DNA of 64,000 nt from Balaenoptera acutorostrata. Lineage: Eukaryota > Chordata > Mammalia > Artiodactyla > Balaenopteridae. A program made the position numbers and the translations under genes. Shown in pieces: positions 33,046-45,193 of this stretch (positions are counted from its first letter, which is position 1; the number at the start of each line of letters is the position of its first letter). Location of the stretch: contig NC_080080.1 of NCBI RefSeq assembly GCF_949987535.1, forward strand, positions 57,324,668 to 57,388,667, written 5' to 3'. The notes beneath the pieces are model-generated. The model saw only the letters and a list, made by a program, of their open reading frames with translations. It searched no databases and was not told the DNA's origin.

Positions 33046-33819
33046 ATGGTCAAAGGAACATACATATCAATAATTACCTTAAACATTAATGGATTAAATG
33101 CTCCAACCAAAAGACACAGGCTTGCTGAATGGATAGAAAAACAAAACCCATATATATGCTGTATACAGGAGACCCACTTCAGACCCAGGGACACATACAG
33201 ACTGAAAGTGAGGGGATGGAAAAAGATATTCCATGCAAATGGAAATCAAAAGAAAGCTGGAGTAGCTATATTCATATCAGATAAAATAGCCTTTAAAATA
33301 AACAATGTTACAAGAGACAAGGAAAGACACTACATAATGATCAAGGGATCAATCCAAGAAGAAGATATAACAATTATAAATATATATGCACCCAACACAG
33401 GAGCACCTCAATACATAAGGCAACTGCTAACAGCTATAAAAGAGGAAATCAACAGTAACACAATAATAGTGGGGGACTTTAACACCTCACTTACACCCAT
33501 GGACAGATCATCCAAAATGAAAATAAATAAGGAAACAGAAGCTTTAAATGACACAATAGACCAGATAGATTTAATTGATATTTATAGGACATTCCATCCA
33601 AAAACAGCAGATTACACTTTCTTCTCAAGTGCACACAGAATATTCTCCAGGATAGATCACATCTTGGGTCACAAATCAAGCCTCAGCAAATTTAAGAAAC
33701 TTGAACTCATATCAAGTATCTTTTCTGACCACAACGCTATGATATTAGAAATGAATTACAGGGAAAAAAACGTAAAAAAACACAAACACATGGAGGCTAA
33801 ACAATACGTTACTAAATAA
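33046..33819 (+). CDS. L1 ORF2 endonuclease domain, truncated by frameshift
   Basis: APE-type endonuclease that nicks target DNA to prime L1 insertion. The frame starts at MVKGTYIS and keeps the residues known to be catalytic in human ORF2p, offset by one: N13 (LNINGLN), E42 (QETH), Y114 (NIYAPN), D144 and N146 (GDFN), T191, D204 (RIDH), and S227/D228/H229 (SDHN). A frameshift in the A-rich run at about 33765-33785 diverts residues after about 243 and ends the frame at 33819. This leaves an isolated endonuclease without reverse transcriptase. Confidence 0.88.
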   Translation: MVKGTYISIITLNINGLNAPTKRHRLAEWIEKQNPYICCIQETHFRPRDTYRLKVRGWKKIFHANGNQKKAGVAIFISDKIAFKINNVTRDKERHYIMIKGSIQEEDITIINIYAPNTGAPQYIRQLLTAIKEEINSNTIIVGDFNTSLTPMDRSSKMKINKETEALNDTIDQIDLIDIYRTFHPKTADYTFFSSAHRIFSRIDHILGHKSSLSKFKKLELISSIFSDHNAMILEMNYREKNVKKHKHMEAKQYVTK

Positions 33820-36800
33820 CCAAGAGATCACTGAAGAAATCAAAGAGGAAATCAAAAAATACCTAGAGACAAATGACAATGAAAACACGACGACCCAAAA
33901 CCTATGGGATGCAGCAAAAGCAGTTCTAAGAGGGAAGTTTATAGCTATACAAGCCTACCTATAGAAACAAGAAAAATCTCAAGTAAACAATCTAACCTTA
34001 CACCTAAAGGAACTAGAGAAAGAAGAACAAACAAAACCCAAAGTTAGCAGAAGGAAAGAAATCATTAAGATCAGAGCGGAAATAAACGAAATAGAAACAA
34101 AGAAAACAATAGCAAAGATCAATAAAACTAAAAGCTGGTTCTTTGAGAAGATAAACAAAATTGATAAGCCATTAGCCAGACTCATCAAGAAAAAGAGGGA
34201 GAGGACTCAAATCAATAAAATTAGAAATGAAAAAGGAGAAGTTACAACAGAAACCGCAGAAATACAAAGCATCCAAAGAGACTACTACGAGCAACTCTAT
34301 GCCAATAAAATGGACAACATGGAAGAAATGGATAAATTCTTAGAAAGATATAACCTTCCAAGACTGAACCAGGAAGAAACAGAAAATATGAACAGACCAA
34401 TCACAAGTAATGAAATTGAAACTGTGATTAAAAATCTTCCAACAAACAAAAGTCCAGGACCAGATGGCTTCACAGGCGAATTCTATCAAACATTTAGAGA
34501 AGAGCTAACACCCATCCTTCTCAAACTCTTCCAAAAAATTGCAGAGGAAGGAACACTCCCAAACTCATTCTATGAGGCCACCATCACCCTGATACCAAAA
34601 CCAGACAAAGATACTACAAAAAAAGAAAATTACAGACCAATATCACTGATGAATATAGATGCAAAAATCCTCAACAAAATACTAGCAAACAGAATCCAAC
34701 AACACATTAAAAGGATCATACACCACGATCATGTGGGATTTATCCCAGGGATGCAAGGATTCTTCAATATACGCAAATCAATCAATGTGATACACCAGAT
34801 TAACAAATTGAAGAATAAAAACCATATGATCATCTCAATAGATGCAGAAAAAGCCTTTGACAAAATTCAACACCCATTTATGATAAAAACTCTCCAGAAA
34901 GTAGGCATAGAGGGAACCTACCACAACAAAATAAAGGCCATATACGACAAACCCATGGCAAACATCATTCTCAATGGTGAAAAACTGGAAGCATTTCCTC
35001 TAAGATCAGGAACAAGACAAGGGTGCCCACTCTCACCACTATTATTCAACATAGTTTTGGAAGTCCTAGCCACAGCAATCAGAGAAGAAAAAGAAATAAA
35101 AGGAATACAAATTGGAAAAGAAGAAGTAAAACTGTCACTGTTTGAAGATGACATGATATTATACATAGCAAATCCTAAAGATGCCACCAGAAAACTACTA
35201 GAGCTAATCAATGAATTTAGTAAAGTTGCAGGATACAAAATTAATGCACAGAAATCTCTTGCATTCCTATACACCAATGATGAAAAAATCTGAAAGAGAA
35301 ATTATGGAAACACTCCCATTTACCATTGCAACAAAAAGAATAAAATACCTAGGAATAAACCTACCTAGGGAGACAAAAGACCTGTATGCAGAAAACTATA
35401 AGACACTGATGAAAGAAATTAAAGATAATACCAACAGGTGGAGAGACAGATATACCATGTTCTTGGATTAGAAGAATCAACGTTGTGAAGATGACTATAC
35501 TATCCAAAGCAATCTACAGATTCAATGCAATCCCTATCAAATTACCAATGGCATTTTTTACAGAACTAGAACAAAACATTTTAAAATTTGTATGGAAACA
35601 CAAAAGACCCCGAATTGCCAAAGCAGTCTTGAGGGAAAAAAACGGAGCTGGAGGAATCAGACTCCCTGACTTCAGACTATACCACAAAGCTACAGTAATC
35701 AAGACAATATGGTACTGGCACAAAAACAGAAACATAGATCAATGGAACAAGATAGAAAGCCCATGAGATAAACCCATGCACCTATGGTCAACTAATCTAT
35801 GACAAAGGAGGCAAAGATATACAATGGAGAAAAGACAGTCTCTTCAAAAAGTGGTGCTGGGAAAACTGGACAGCTACATGTAAAAGAATGAAATTAGAAC
35901 ACTCCCTAACACCATACAGAAAAATAAACTCAAAATGGATTTGAGACCTAAATGTAAGACTGGACACTATAAAACTCTTAGAGGAAAACATAGGAAGAAT
36001 ACTCTTTGACATAAATCACAGCAAGATCTTTTTTGATCCACCTCCTAAAGTAATGGAAATAAAAACAAAAATAAACAAATGGGACCTAATGAAACTTCAA
36101 AGCTTTTGCACAGCAAAGGAAACCATAAACAAGACCAAAAGACAACCCTCAGAATGGGAGAAAATATTTGTAAATGAAGCAACTGACAAAGGATTAATTT
36201 CCAAAATTTACAAGCAGCTCATTCAGCTCAATATTAAGGAAACAAACAACCCAATCCAAAAATGAGCAGAAGACCTAAATAGACATTTCTCCAAAGAAGA
36301 CATACAGATAGCCAAGAAGCACATGAAAAGATGCTCAACATAACTAATTATTACAGAAATGCAAATCAAAACTACAATGAGGTATCACCTCACACCAGTT
36401 CGAATGGGCATCATCAGAAAATCTACAAACAACAAATGCTGGAGAGGGTGTGCATAAAGCACTGTTGGTGGGAATGTAAATTGATACAGCCACTATGGAG
36501 AACACTATGGAGGTTCCTTAAAAAACTAAAAATAGATTTACCATATGATCCAGCAATCCCACTACTGGGCGTATACCCAGAGAAAACCATAATTCAAAAA
36601 GACACATGCACCCCAATGTTCATTGCAGCACTATTTACAATAGCCAGGACATGGAAGCAACCTAAATGCCCATGGACAGACGAATGGATAAAGAATTGTG
36701 GTACATATATACAATGGAATATTACTCAGCCATAAAAAGGAATGAAATTGAGTCATTTGTTGAGACGTGGATGGATCTAGAGACTGTCATACAGAGTGAA

Positions 36801-36857
36801 GTAAGTCAAAAAGAGAAAAACAAATATCGTATATTAACGCATGTATGTGGAACCTAG
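33820..36857 (+). pseudogene. L1 ORF2 remainder (linker, RT, C-terminus), broken
   Basis: Continuation of ORF2 out of frame. Visible lesions: in-frame TAG at about 33962; a frameshift near 34190 in an A/G run; a frameshift at about 35284 where an A run is longer than in the sister copy at 3409; a small duplication plus a stop near 35445-35471; a stop at about 35764. The RT frame 34310-35293 (327 aa) holds [27 protein letters not shown] and [14 protein letters not shown]. The catalytic box reads FEDD at 35141-35152 instead of FADD. Later frames 35485-35766, 36053-36265, 36331-36735 and 36666-36857 cover the thumb and C-terminal segments. Confidence 0.93.
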
Positions 36858-37066
36858 AAAAATGGTACAGATGAGCCGGTTTGCAGGGCAGAAGTTGAGA
36901 CACAGATGTAGAGAACAGACATATGGACACCAAGGGGAGAAAACTGGGGTGGGGTGGGGATGGTGGTGTGCTGAATTGGGTGATTGGGATTGACATGTAT
37001 ACACTGATGTGTATAAAACTGATGTCTAATAAGAACCTGCAGTATAAAAAAACAAACAAACAAAAC
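36858..37066 (+). other. L1 3' UTR (type B) and tail
   Basis: GAGACACAGATGTAGAGAAC at 36897, a G-rich block GGGGTGGGGTGGGGATGG at 36944-36961, then GATTGGGATTGACATGTATA, AAGAACCTGCAGTATAAAAA and CAAA repeats. The 3' UTR is short, ending before the TAGCACAGGGAAC segment that the copy at 5393-5695 retains. Confidence 0.8.
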
Positions 37067-37915
37067 AACTAATACTAAACTTTCATTGGGTTATTTGTAT
37101 GGAAATATGTTAATATAAATGTTTCAGACATTACGTGAAATTTCTAAAAATCTTATATGTTCTGGTATAATGTTATAAGTCATAATTCTAGTTATTACTT
37201 TAAAATGTATATCTCAGAAATAACTAAATTTCCTTGTCAATTGCACTATTATGAACTTTCATCAAATCTTTAACTGTGGTCATTTTTAAGTCTTTTGTCA
37301 TTTACAGACAGTTCTGGGTGTACTCTGATGCTTTTGCAAATATGTTCCTATAAAAGGGTTTCATCTTCAAGAAATTCATGGAAAAGGCTCTGACAAGTAC
37401 AGGTTTCTGGTAACTGACTGTACTGCTGAACTGAATGAATAAGCATTTTCAGAACTCTAATGTAAAACTGATGAACTCATAAAAGTGCTAACAAAAGATC
37501 AAGATGAAAAAAAAATTAATTACATGGGACTGAGTGAACTGATGAGGATGATTATAATTTTTGTGACTTTCTGTTTGATTTCAAAAAAAAAATCCCACAA
37601 GGACTCAGAGGAAAAGGAAAAAAAAAAAGAAAATGCAATGAAGAAAGATGTTATTTATAATAGCTACCAAAAACAATATAAAAATTCTAAGAGTAATTCT
37701 GACAATAAAAATGTGACCTCATAGGAAGTAAACTCCCAAGCTCTTTACTGAGAATAATCGAAGATCTAAACAAACCATTCTAGAGACATCTACTGGGACT
37801 AAGGGTAACAGGGAATGAGCTAATTTGGCCAAATCTAACCAAGTAGAAATATTATTAGATTATTTGAAATACATAAATTATTGAAAATGGAAAATAATTT
37901 GAAACAATAACAGTT
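37067..37915. other. Low-copy or ancient sequence, possible old L1 piece
   Basis: No gene. A-rich text at 37600-37720 (AAGAAAGATGTTATTTATAA, then ATAGCTACCAAAAACAATAT) resembles the L1 ORF2 'atttacaatagcatcaaaaag' segment but is too diverged to be sure. The rest is unassigned. Confidence 0.3.
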
Positions 37916-37919
37916 ATAT

Positions 37920-38150
37920 AATATGTGTGTAGTGTTTACTATGTGCCATGGCACTTTTACTTTTACATAGATTAACCAATATAATCTTCATATCTGTCCC
38001 TTAGGTACATATTATGCTTTTCTGCATTTTATGCAAGAGGAAATAAAAGCTCTGAAAAGGAGACTGCCTAACATGACATAGCTAGTGGATTTGGGGACCA
38101 AGTATTAAATTCAGACTGCATGACTCCAAACCCATGATCTGACCTGCTGT
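37920..38150 (+). repeat. MIR SINE
   Basis: GTAGTGTTTACTATGTGCCA, AGATTAACCAATATAATCTT, CATTTTATGCAAGAGGAAAT, CTAACATGACATAGCTAGTG and AGACTGCATGACTCCAAACC follow the MIR consensus. Confidence 0.8.
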
Positions 38151-38174
38151 GATAGTCAGCCTCTCAATCCCAAA

Positions 38175-38545
38175 TAAACAAAAATTGGAGACTGTTCAAA
38201 TAAATTAGGATAAATATATTGATATATGTCTTTGAAAAATGGAAAATGCTTATATATAATGTTAAGTGAAAAAAGAATAAATAAAACTCTGTAAGTAATA
38301 CAATCTCAAATTTATTATCTTTCCCCATTTGTATGTGAATGTGTGTAGAAAGAATGGATAAAAAATTTTTTAAAAAAAAGAAAAAAACAGCTGGACAGAA
38401 ATATACCAAGCATGTTGTGTGGTTTGAGGTAAGATTATATATGAATTTGATTTTTAAATACATTTCAGATTTTCTGAAAGCAACAGGTACTACTTGTATA
38501 AGAAAACAAATAAGGCTGATTGTTAAAAATAGGTATATTTTAAAT
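38175..38545 (+). repeat. Old L1M 3'-end relic, sense
   Basis: TAATGTTAAGTGAAAAAAGA near 38259, CCCCATTTGTATGTGAATGT near 38323, then an A-rich run and GCTGGACAGAAATATACCAA near 38391. These follow the order of the L1M 3' segment ('gttaagtgaaaaaagc...cccatttgtgt...ctggaaggatata'). Recognised from memory. Confidence 0.5.
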
Positions 38546-38559
38546 AGGTGACCATAGAG

Positions 38560-40433
38560 AAAAATAGTTAAAATTTCTCTTAAAATAGTATTTTACTTAA
38601 CTGAGACATTCAGTCACAGAATGTTTCTCGTGTTTAACCTTTCCAAAGTATATGAAATCCGCTAAGAGCCAATTACAAGCAAAGCTAAAATATTGCTCCT
38701 TCCCCATCCAACTCCCATCATACCCCTCCCTCCTGCCCCCAAACATATATCATGATACAGGCTAGAAATTTAAGTTCAATATATAAATTTTTTTACAGGA
38801 AAATCCCAGAGTCACATAATTACACATTTCAAATATATAAAAAGCTTATTTTAGTCTTTTATTATTCAATTCATATACAAGGATCAGCAAATTATACATT
38901 GATCTGTCCAATTATAGATTGTGTGATCTTAGGCTTCATTGCAGGCTTTTTCCTAGCATGTTTCTCCGGTACAAGAAATGAAATAAAATAAAGCAAGTCC
39001 AAAACTTCCAGATTATTTTATACCTAAATTAAAAAAAGAAATAAGATAGCAAATTTTCTTTTTGTTCAAATATTAAAATCTTTTGTTTTTATTATTAAAT
39101 GTGCAATATTACTGAAATTTTAATCTAATGAGCCTGCCATAATGATGATTGATTCAAGCTCCCCTTCAGTATCCTTCCTGCCTCAAAAATAAAGTCCCCC
39201 GTCAAAGAAAATGGATGTTTAACTGTATAATTATCTGCTTGGGTATCTCTCTCAAGGTCCACTTCTCCTAACTCGCAGGTCTCAAGTTAAACCTGGAAAC
39301 CACAAATTGTATTGTAGTAATGGACTCCTGCCCTAATGCAAGTGTCAGAGCCAGCCTCTATCTGCAACCAGAGCCACTTTCAGCTTTCAGTTTTTATTTA
39401 AAAGCCTTAATTGGAAATTTTTATTACTCCCAATTAGGCTTTTTAATTAAAAAGAAAAGTTGAAAAAGGCTGCAGGCAAATACTGCTGAAACCCATATCA
39501 GAATAAAATCAAAGGAAATAAAAACAAAATTACGCTACTGTAAAACAGCAGTAACAGGCACAGCTTTCAATAATGTTTACCTCTGGTCATATTTAATGTT
39601 ATGGTAGCACATTGACAGTGATGAAGTGGACATGACTGATTGGAAAACCCAGAGTGTATCTAATGTAACAATAAAATTCATCAAAGTGAGACTTGAAAAC
39701 CACATTAGGATGCAAGGCGAAAATCTACTGAAATGAACACTTGACAATTGAAGTAGTTAGCAACTTTAATTCACCAACATGGCACTAACTCTACACACTA
39801 ATGCAGACTCTTAAAATCTCTTTAACAAGCAGAATACAATATATAAACAGTGTGGATAAGTGTTTATGTTGTAAGATGATTAGCTTTTTAATTTCTTAAA
39901 GGATGTTTTTTTCTTATATATACAGCCTTAGCTTGTCATTATTGTGGAGTTTTGCACTAGTGATGGTTTTTTAATTCAAAATGAAATTAGAAGTTGCATT
40001 CACTTATAGTTTTGGTATCTTTTAAATTTCATGTAATGTCTTTAGAGCAAAACAGAGCTTCTTATATAAAGGTGAGTTCATCATCAGAGGTAATAGAAAT
40101 ATGTACAGATATTAGATCTGTACCAGATACAACTTCATACCTAATAAACTAGACTAATTCTCCTGAATTTTATAAATTATACTGAGTCAGAAGAAAATAT
40201 TTAGAATAACTCTCATATAAGCTGTGATATTGAAGATTTAGTTCTTCCTGTTAGCTTTCCAACTCAAGATTAGATTAATATTTGTCCCCAAATCACAATA
40301 CAAATTTTGGCAAAAAATATACAAATGCTTATGCCAAAAGGATAAATTAGTATGACAGCAAGGCTGACAAATTTTTGTTGTTTACATCCAGTCATTTAAG
40401 GAGCTCATATTTTTGGCAGTTGAAATCTTAACT
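38560..40433. other. Low-copy AT-rich DNA with a homeodomain-site-rich inverted repeat
   Basis: No exon or clear repeat. The notable element is an imperfect palindrome at 39400-39443 (AAAAGCCTTAATTGG, a 15-base spacer, CCAATTAGGCTTTT) followed by TTAATTAAAAAG, all within an unusually TAAT-rich 80 bp. This could be a conserved regulatory element or chance in AT-rich DNA. Confidence 0.35.
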
Positions 40434-40445
40434 AAAAGATAATGC

Positions 40446-40742
40446 GGGCTTCCCTGGTGGCGCAGTGGTTGAGAATCTGCCTGCTAATGCAGGGGGACAC
40501 GGGTTCGAGCCCTGGTCTGGGAAGATCCCACATGCCGCGGAGCAACTAGGCCCGTGAGCCACAACTACTGAGCCTGCGCGTCTGCAGCCTGTGCTCCGCA
40601 ATAAGAGAGGCCGTGATAGTGAGAGGCCCGCGCACCGTGATGAAGAGTGGCCCCCGCTCGCCGCAACTAGAGAAAGCCCTCGCACAGAAACGAAGACCCA
40701 ACACAGCAAAAATAAATAAATAAATAAATTTAAAAAAAAAAA
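40446..40742 (+). repeat. CHR-2-like tRNA-SINE, sense, near-consensus, 12-bp target duplication
   Basis: Full-length copy. Head GGGCTTCCCTGGTGGCGCAG, A box TGGCGCAGTGG at 40458-40468, B box GGTTCGAGCCC at 40502-40512, GC-rich body, tail AATAAATAAATAAATAAATT plus an A run to 40742. Direct repeat AAAAGATAATGC at 40434-40445 and 40743-40754. Both RNA polymerase III boxes match well. It is one of the youngest-looking SINEs here. Confidence 0.95.
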
Positions 40743-40959
40743 AAAAGATAATGCACATGTAAAACAGCCTCTCTTCCTTTTTCTAGAGACAGTAATCATG
40801 TAGAATCTGTTTCAGGAGGAGACAGTCACTAAACCTGTGCAAACTGGGGAAGAGGTATCTTTAATGTGTCATGGATTACAGTTCTCTTCATTCCTGAGCC
40901 TCGACTTTTGTCCTTTGCAATCCACTTTCTGCACATCCAATTTTCACAAAGCATAAATC

Positions 40960-41560
40960 AATTCATGTTATTTCCTTGCTCTGCGAACACTTTTAGGACT
41001 TCTTATAGCAACTAGAGTAAAACCCAAATTCTTATGCATGGCCTATAAAAGCCCTACCTGATCTGGCGCACAATTTCAACCTCATCACGAGTCTTGTCTC
41101 TAGCTTACTCTTTTCCAACTATTAAAGACTTCTTTCAGTTCTGTGAACACACCAACAAGCTCTTTCCTTCCTTGGACACTAGCATATGTCTTTTTCTATG
41201 CCTAGTACTCCAGTTTCCCAAATGCTAGTTTTCCTATGCCTCTCAATTTACACATAGTTTTAAGGTAAGCATTACCTCTTCAGAGAAAACTTCTCTAACC
41301 ATTTAAAGAATGTCAGTTATGGTTAATATCATATTCTATCACAATTCATACATTTATATGCCCCATAACCCTTATCACAATTGTAATTATATTTGTTCAT
41401 CTCTTTCCTTGTTTTTGTATTTTTTGATGTCTTCAACAAAAGAATACCTCAAAAAGGCAAGAACCATGACTGTTTTATGTATCAATATATCCTACCACCT
41501 ATCCAGCACCTAGCCCGATACCTGGCATATAGTAGACACTCAATAAATGTTTTTCTTTCA
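40960..41560 (+). repeat. L2 LINE, 3' part
   Basis: TTATGCATGGCCTATAAAAG then CCCTACCTGATCTGGC (41031-41067), TTACCTCTTCAGAGAAAACT (41272), AAGGCAAGAACCATGACTGT (41453) and AGCACCTAGCCCGATACCTG, then ATAGTAGACACTCAATAAAT (41505-41549), follow the L2 consensus to its typical 3' end. Confidence 0.88.
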
Positions 41561-44500
41561 CGTGTACCAATGTTATTTGTTTATTTAACTTTTTTTCTGG
41601 CTTTATTGAAATGTAATTGACATATAACATTGTGTTAAGTTTATGGTGTTCAATGTGAAAATTTGATACATGTATATACTATGAAATAGTTACCACAATA
41701 GAGTTAGTTAAGAGTTAACACTTCTATGACCTCACAAAATTACCATTTTATTTCAGAGGTGAGAACATTCAAGATCTACTCTCCCAGAAACTTTCAAGTA
41801 TATAATATAATATTGTTAACTATAGTCACCATGCTATACATCAGATCCCCAGAACCATTCATCTTATAATTGGGAATTGTACACTTCGACCATCTCCCCA
41901 TTTTCCCCATCTCCCAGCTCCTGGCAACAACCATTCCACTTTCTATTTCTATGGGTTCGGCTTTTTTAGATTCCACATATAACTGAGATCACGCAGAATT
42001 TGTCTTTCTTTTTCTGACTTATTTCACTTACTGTAATACCCTCAAGTTCCATCCACGTTTTCACAAATGGCAGTGGTCCTTTTTCATGCCTGAAATAAAT
42101 ATATATATGCCATATATGCATATATATATATGCATGCCACATCTTCTTTATCCATTCATTGGTAGATGGACACTTGGGTTGTTGTTTCCATGTCTTGGCT
42201 ATTGGGAATAAAACTGGCTGAAAAATAATAATAATAATAATAATAATGTGCTATACCAATTTACATTCCCACCAAGAATGCCCAAGGGTTACATTTTCTC
42301 CATAGTCTCACCAACACATGTTATTTCCATATGAATTTTAGAACTGTTTGTTCTAGTTCTGTGAAAAATGCCATTGGAATTATGATAAGGATTCCACTGA
42401 CTCTGTAGATTGCTTTGGGTAGTATGAACATTCTAACATATTGATTATTCTGATCATAAACATGGGATATCTTCCCATTTACTTGTGTCTTCTGCAATTT
42501 CTTTCATAAAAGTCTTATAGTTTTTAGTCGACAGATCTTTTACCGCCTTGATTAAATTTATTGCTAAGTATTTTATTGTTTTTGATACAATTGTAAATGG
42601 GAATTTTTTTCTTTATTTCTTTTACAGATAGTTCATTTTTAGTGTATAGAAATGTAACTAATTTTTGTATGCTAAATTTCTATTCTGCAACTTACTGAAT
42701 CTGTTTATTAGTTCTAACAGTTTTTTGGAGGAGTCTTTAGGGGTTTCTATATAGAAACTCATGTCGTCTGCCAGCAGAAACAATTTTACTTCTTCCTTTC
42801 TGACTTGGATGCCTTTTATTTCTTTTTCTGATGGCTCTGGCTAGCACTTCCAGTAGTAGTGGAATAGGAGTGGTGAGAGTGGACACTCTTGCCCTGTTCC
42901 TGATCTTAGAGGAAAAACTTTTTCAGCCTTTCACTATTGAATATGATGTTAGCTATGGGCTTTTATATATGGTCTATATTGTAGTGAGGTATGTTCCTTC
43001 TATGCCCAATTTGTTGAGAGTTTTTTTTTTTTTTTTATCACGAGAGGATGATTTTTCTGCATCTATTGAGGTGATCATATGATTTTTGTTTTCACTCTAT
43101 TAATGTTGTGTTTTAAATTTATTGATTTGTGTATATTGAACCATCCTTGTATCCCAGAGATATATCCCACTTGATCATGGTGTATGATCCTTTGTGCTAT
43201 TGAAATTGGTTTGCTAGTATTTTGTTGAGAAGTTTTGTATCTATGTTCATCAGGGATATTGGCCTGTAGTTTTCTTTAATTGAAGTGACTTTAGCTGGCT
43301 TTGTTATTAGGATAATTCTATCCTCATAAAATGTGTTTGGGAGTGTTCCCTCCTCTTCAATTTTTGGGAAGAGTTTGAGAAGGAATGCATTAATTCTTCT
43401 GTAAATGTTTGGCAGAATTCACCAGTCATGCCATCTGGTTCAGGAAATTTTTTGTGGGGAGGTATTTTGATTACTGATTCAGTCTCCGTACTAGTTATTG
43501 GTTTGTTCAGATTTTCTGTTTATTCCTGACTCAGTCTAGCTAGGTTGTATGTTTTTTTAATTTATCCATTTATTCTAGATTATCCAATTTGTTGGCATAT
43601 AATTGTTCATAGTGTCTCTTATGATCCTTTGTATTTCTGTAATGTAATGTCTGCTTGTTGATTTCTAGTTTTATTTATTTTAGTCTTCTCTCTTTTTAGT
43701 TAGTTTAAAGGTTTGCCCATTTTGTTTACCATTTCAAGAAAACAACTCTTACATTTGTTGATCTTTTCTATTGCTTTTCTGCTATCTATTTCATTTATTT
43801 TTGCTCTGATCTTTGTTATTTCCTTCCTTCTGCTAACTTTTGGCTTAATTTGTTGTTGTTTTTCTAGTTCCTTGAGGTGTAATGTGAGGTTGTGTCTTTG
43901 AGATATTTCTTTTTTCTTAATGGAGCCATTCATCCCTATGAAATTTCCTTCTAAAATTTTTGCTGCATCCCATAATTTTGGTAAACTTTTTTTCCATTCT
44001 GTTTGTTTCAGTATACTTTTTTTAGTTTCATCTTTGGCCTATTGGTTGTTCAGGAGTGTGTTGTTTAATCTCCACATGTTTGTGAATTTTACAGTTTTCC
44101 TCCTGGTATTGATTTCTGGTTTCATATTTTTTGTGGCCAGAAAAAATGCTTGGTATGATTTCAGTCTTTTTAAATGATAAGACTTGTTTCATGATCTAAC
44201 ATATGACTTATCCTGGAGATGTTCCCTGTGTGCTTTATGAGAATGTGTATTCTGCTGCTGTGGGAAGGAATATCCTGTATATATTTGTTGGGTCCATTTG
44301 GTTTAAAGTATAGTTAAAGTCCAACATTTCTTTATTGATTTTCCATCTGGATGACCTACTCATTGTTGAAAGTGGTGTTTTGAAGTTCCTTAGTATTAAT
44401 GTATTGTCTATATCTCCCTTCAGATCTGTTAGCATTTGCTTAATATGTTTATGTGCTTTAATGATAAGTGTATATATATTTACAATTGTTATAGTCTCAA

Positions 44501-45193
44501 TGATTTGACTCACTTATTGTTATATAATTAACTTCTTTGTCTCTTATCAGTCTTTTTTTAAGTTAATTTTGTCTGATATAAGTATAGTTACCCCTGCTCT
44601 CTTGGTTACCATTTGAATGGAATAATTCTTTTTTTTCATTTCTTCGCTTTGTTCTTAATTCTGAAGTTAGTCTTTTGTAAGCAGCATATAATTGGCTCTT
44701 TTTTTTTAAATCCATTCAACCACTCTATGTTTTTTGTAATTTAATCTACTTACATTTAGAGTAATTATTGATAGATAAGAACTATTAATGTTATATATTA
44801 ATCGTTTTTTGGCTGTTTTGTAGTTCACCTGTTCCTTTCTTCCTCTCTTGCTGTCTTCCTTTGTGAATTGATGATTTTACTTTTATTCTCTTGATATCTT
44901 CATCTCTTGTGTATCTAATGTAGGTTTTGCTTTGTGGTTACCATGAGGCTTACATAAAACATCTTACAGATATAACAGTTTATTTTACACTGATAACAAC
45001 TTTGATTGTGTATGAAAACTCTATTGTTACTCCTCCCCTTCTTTATGTTTTTTGATGTCACAATTTACCTCTTTTATGTTGAGTGTTCATTAACAAATTA
45101 TTATAGCTATAGTTATTTTTAATATTTTTTGGCCTTTAACCTTTTTACTAGAATTAAGTGGCTAACACACCACCATATTACAGTATTAGAGTA

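Larger units (their letters stand above)
31191..37066 (+). mobile_element. Full-length L1 retrotransposon, sense, with intact ORF1
   Basis: 5' UTR from GGAGAAGAACCAAGATGGCG at 31191 to 32084, ORF1 32085-32987, 58-bp spacer, ORF2 33046-36857 (disrupted), 3' UTR of type B 36858-37045, tail of A and CAAA repeats 37045-37066. About 5.9 kb, the expected size for a complete mammalian L1. Flanking sequences (TCACTAA at 31184-31190, ATACTAA near 37071) are only loosely alike, so the target duplication is uncertain. One of the youngest-looking L1s here, judging by ORF1 and endonuclease preservation. Confidence 0.9.

Noticed and set aside
40446..40530. tRNA gene suggested by A and B boxes
   Set aside because: The boxes belong to a tRNA-derived SINE head; the acceptor and anticodon stems do not form a complete tRNA, and the same sequence recurs elsewhere in the window.
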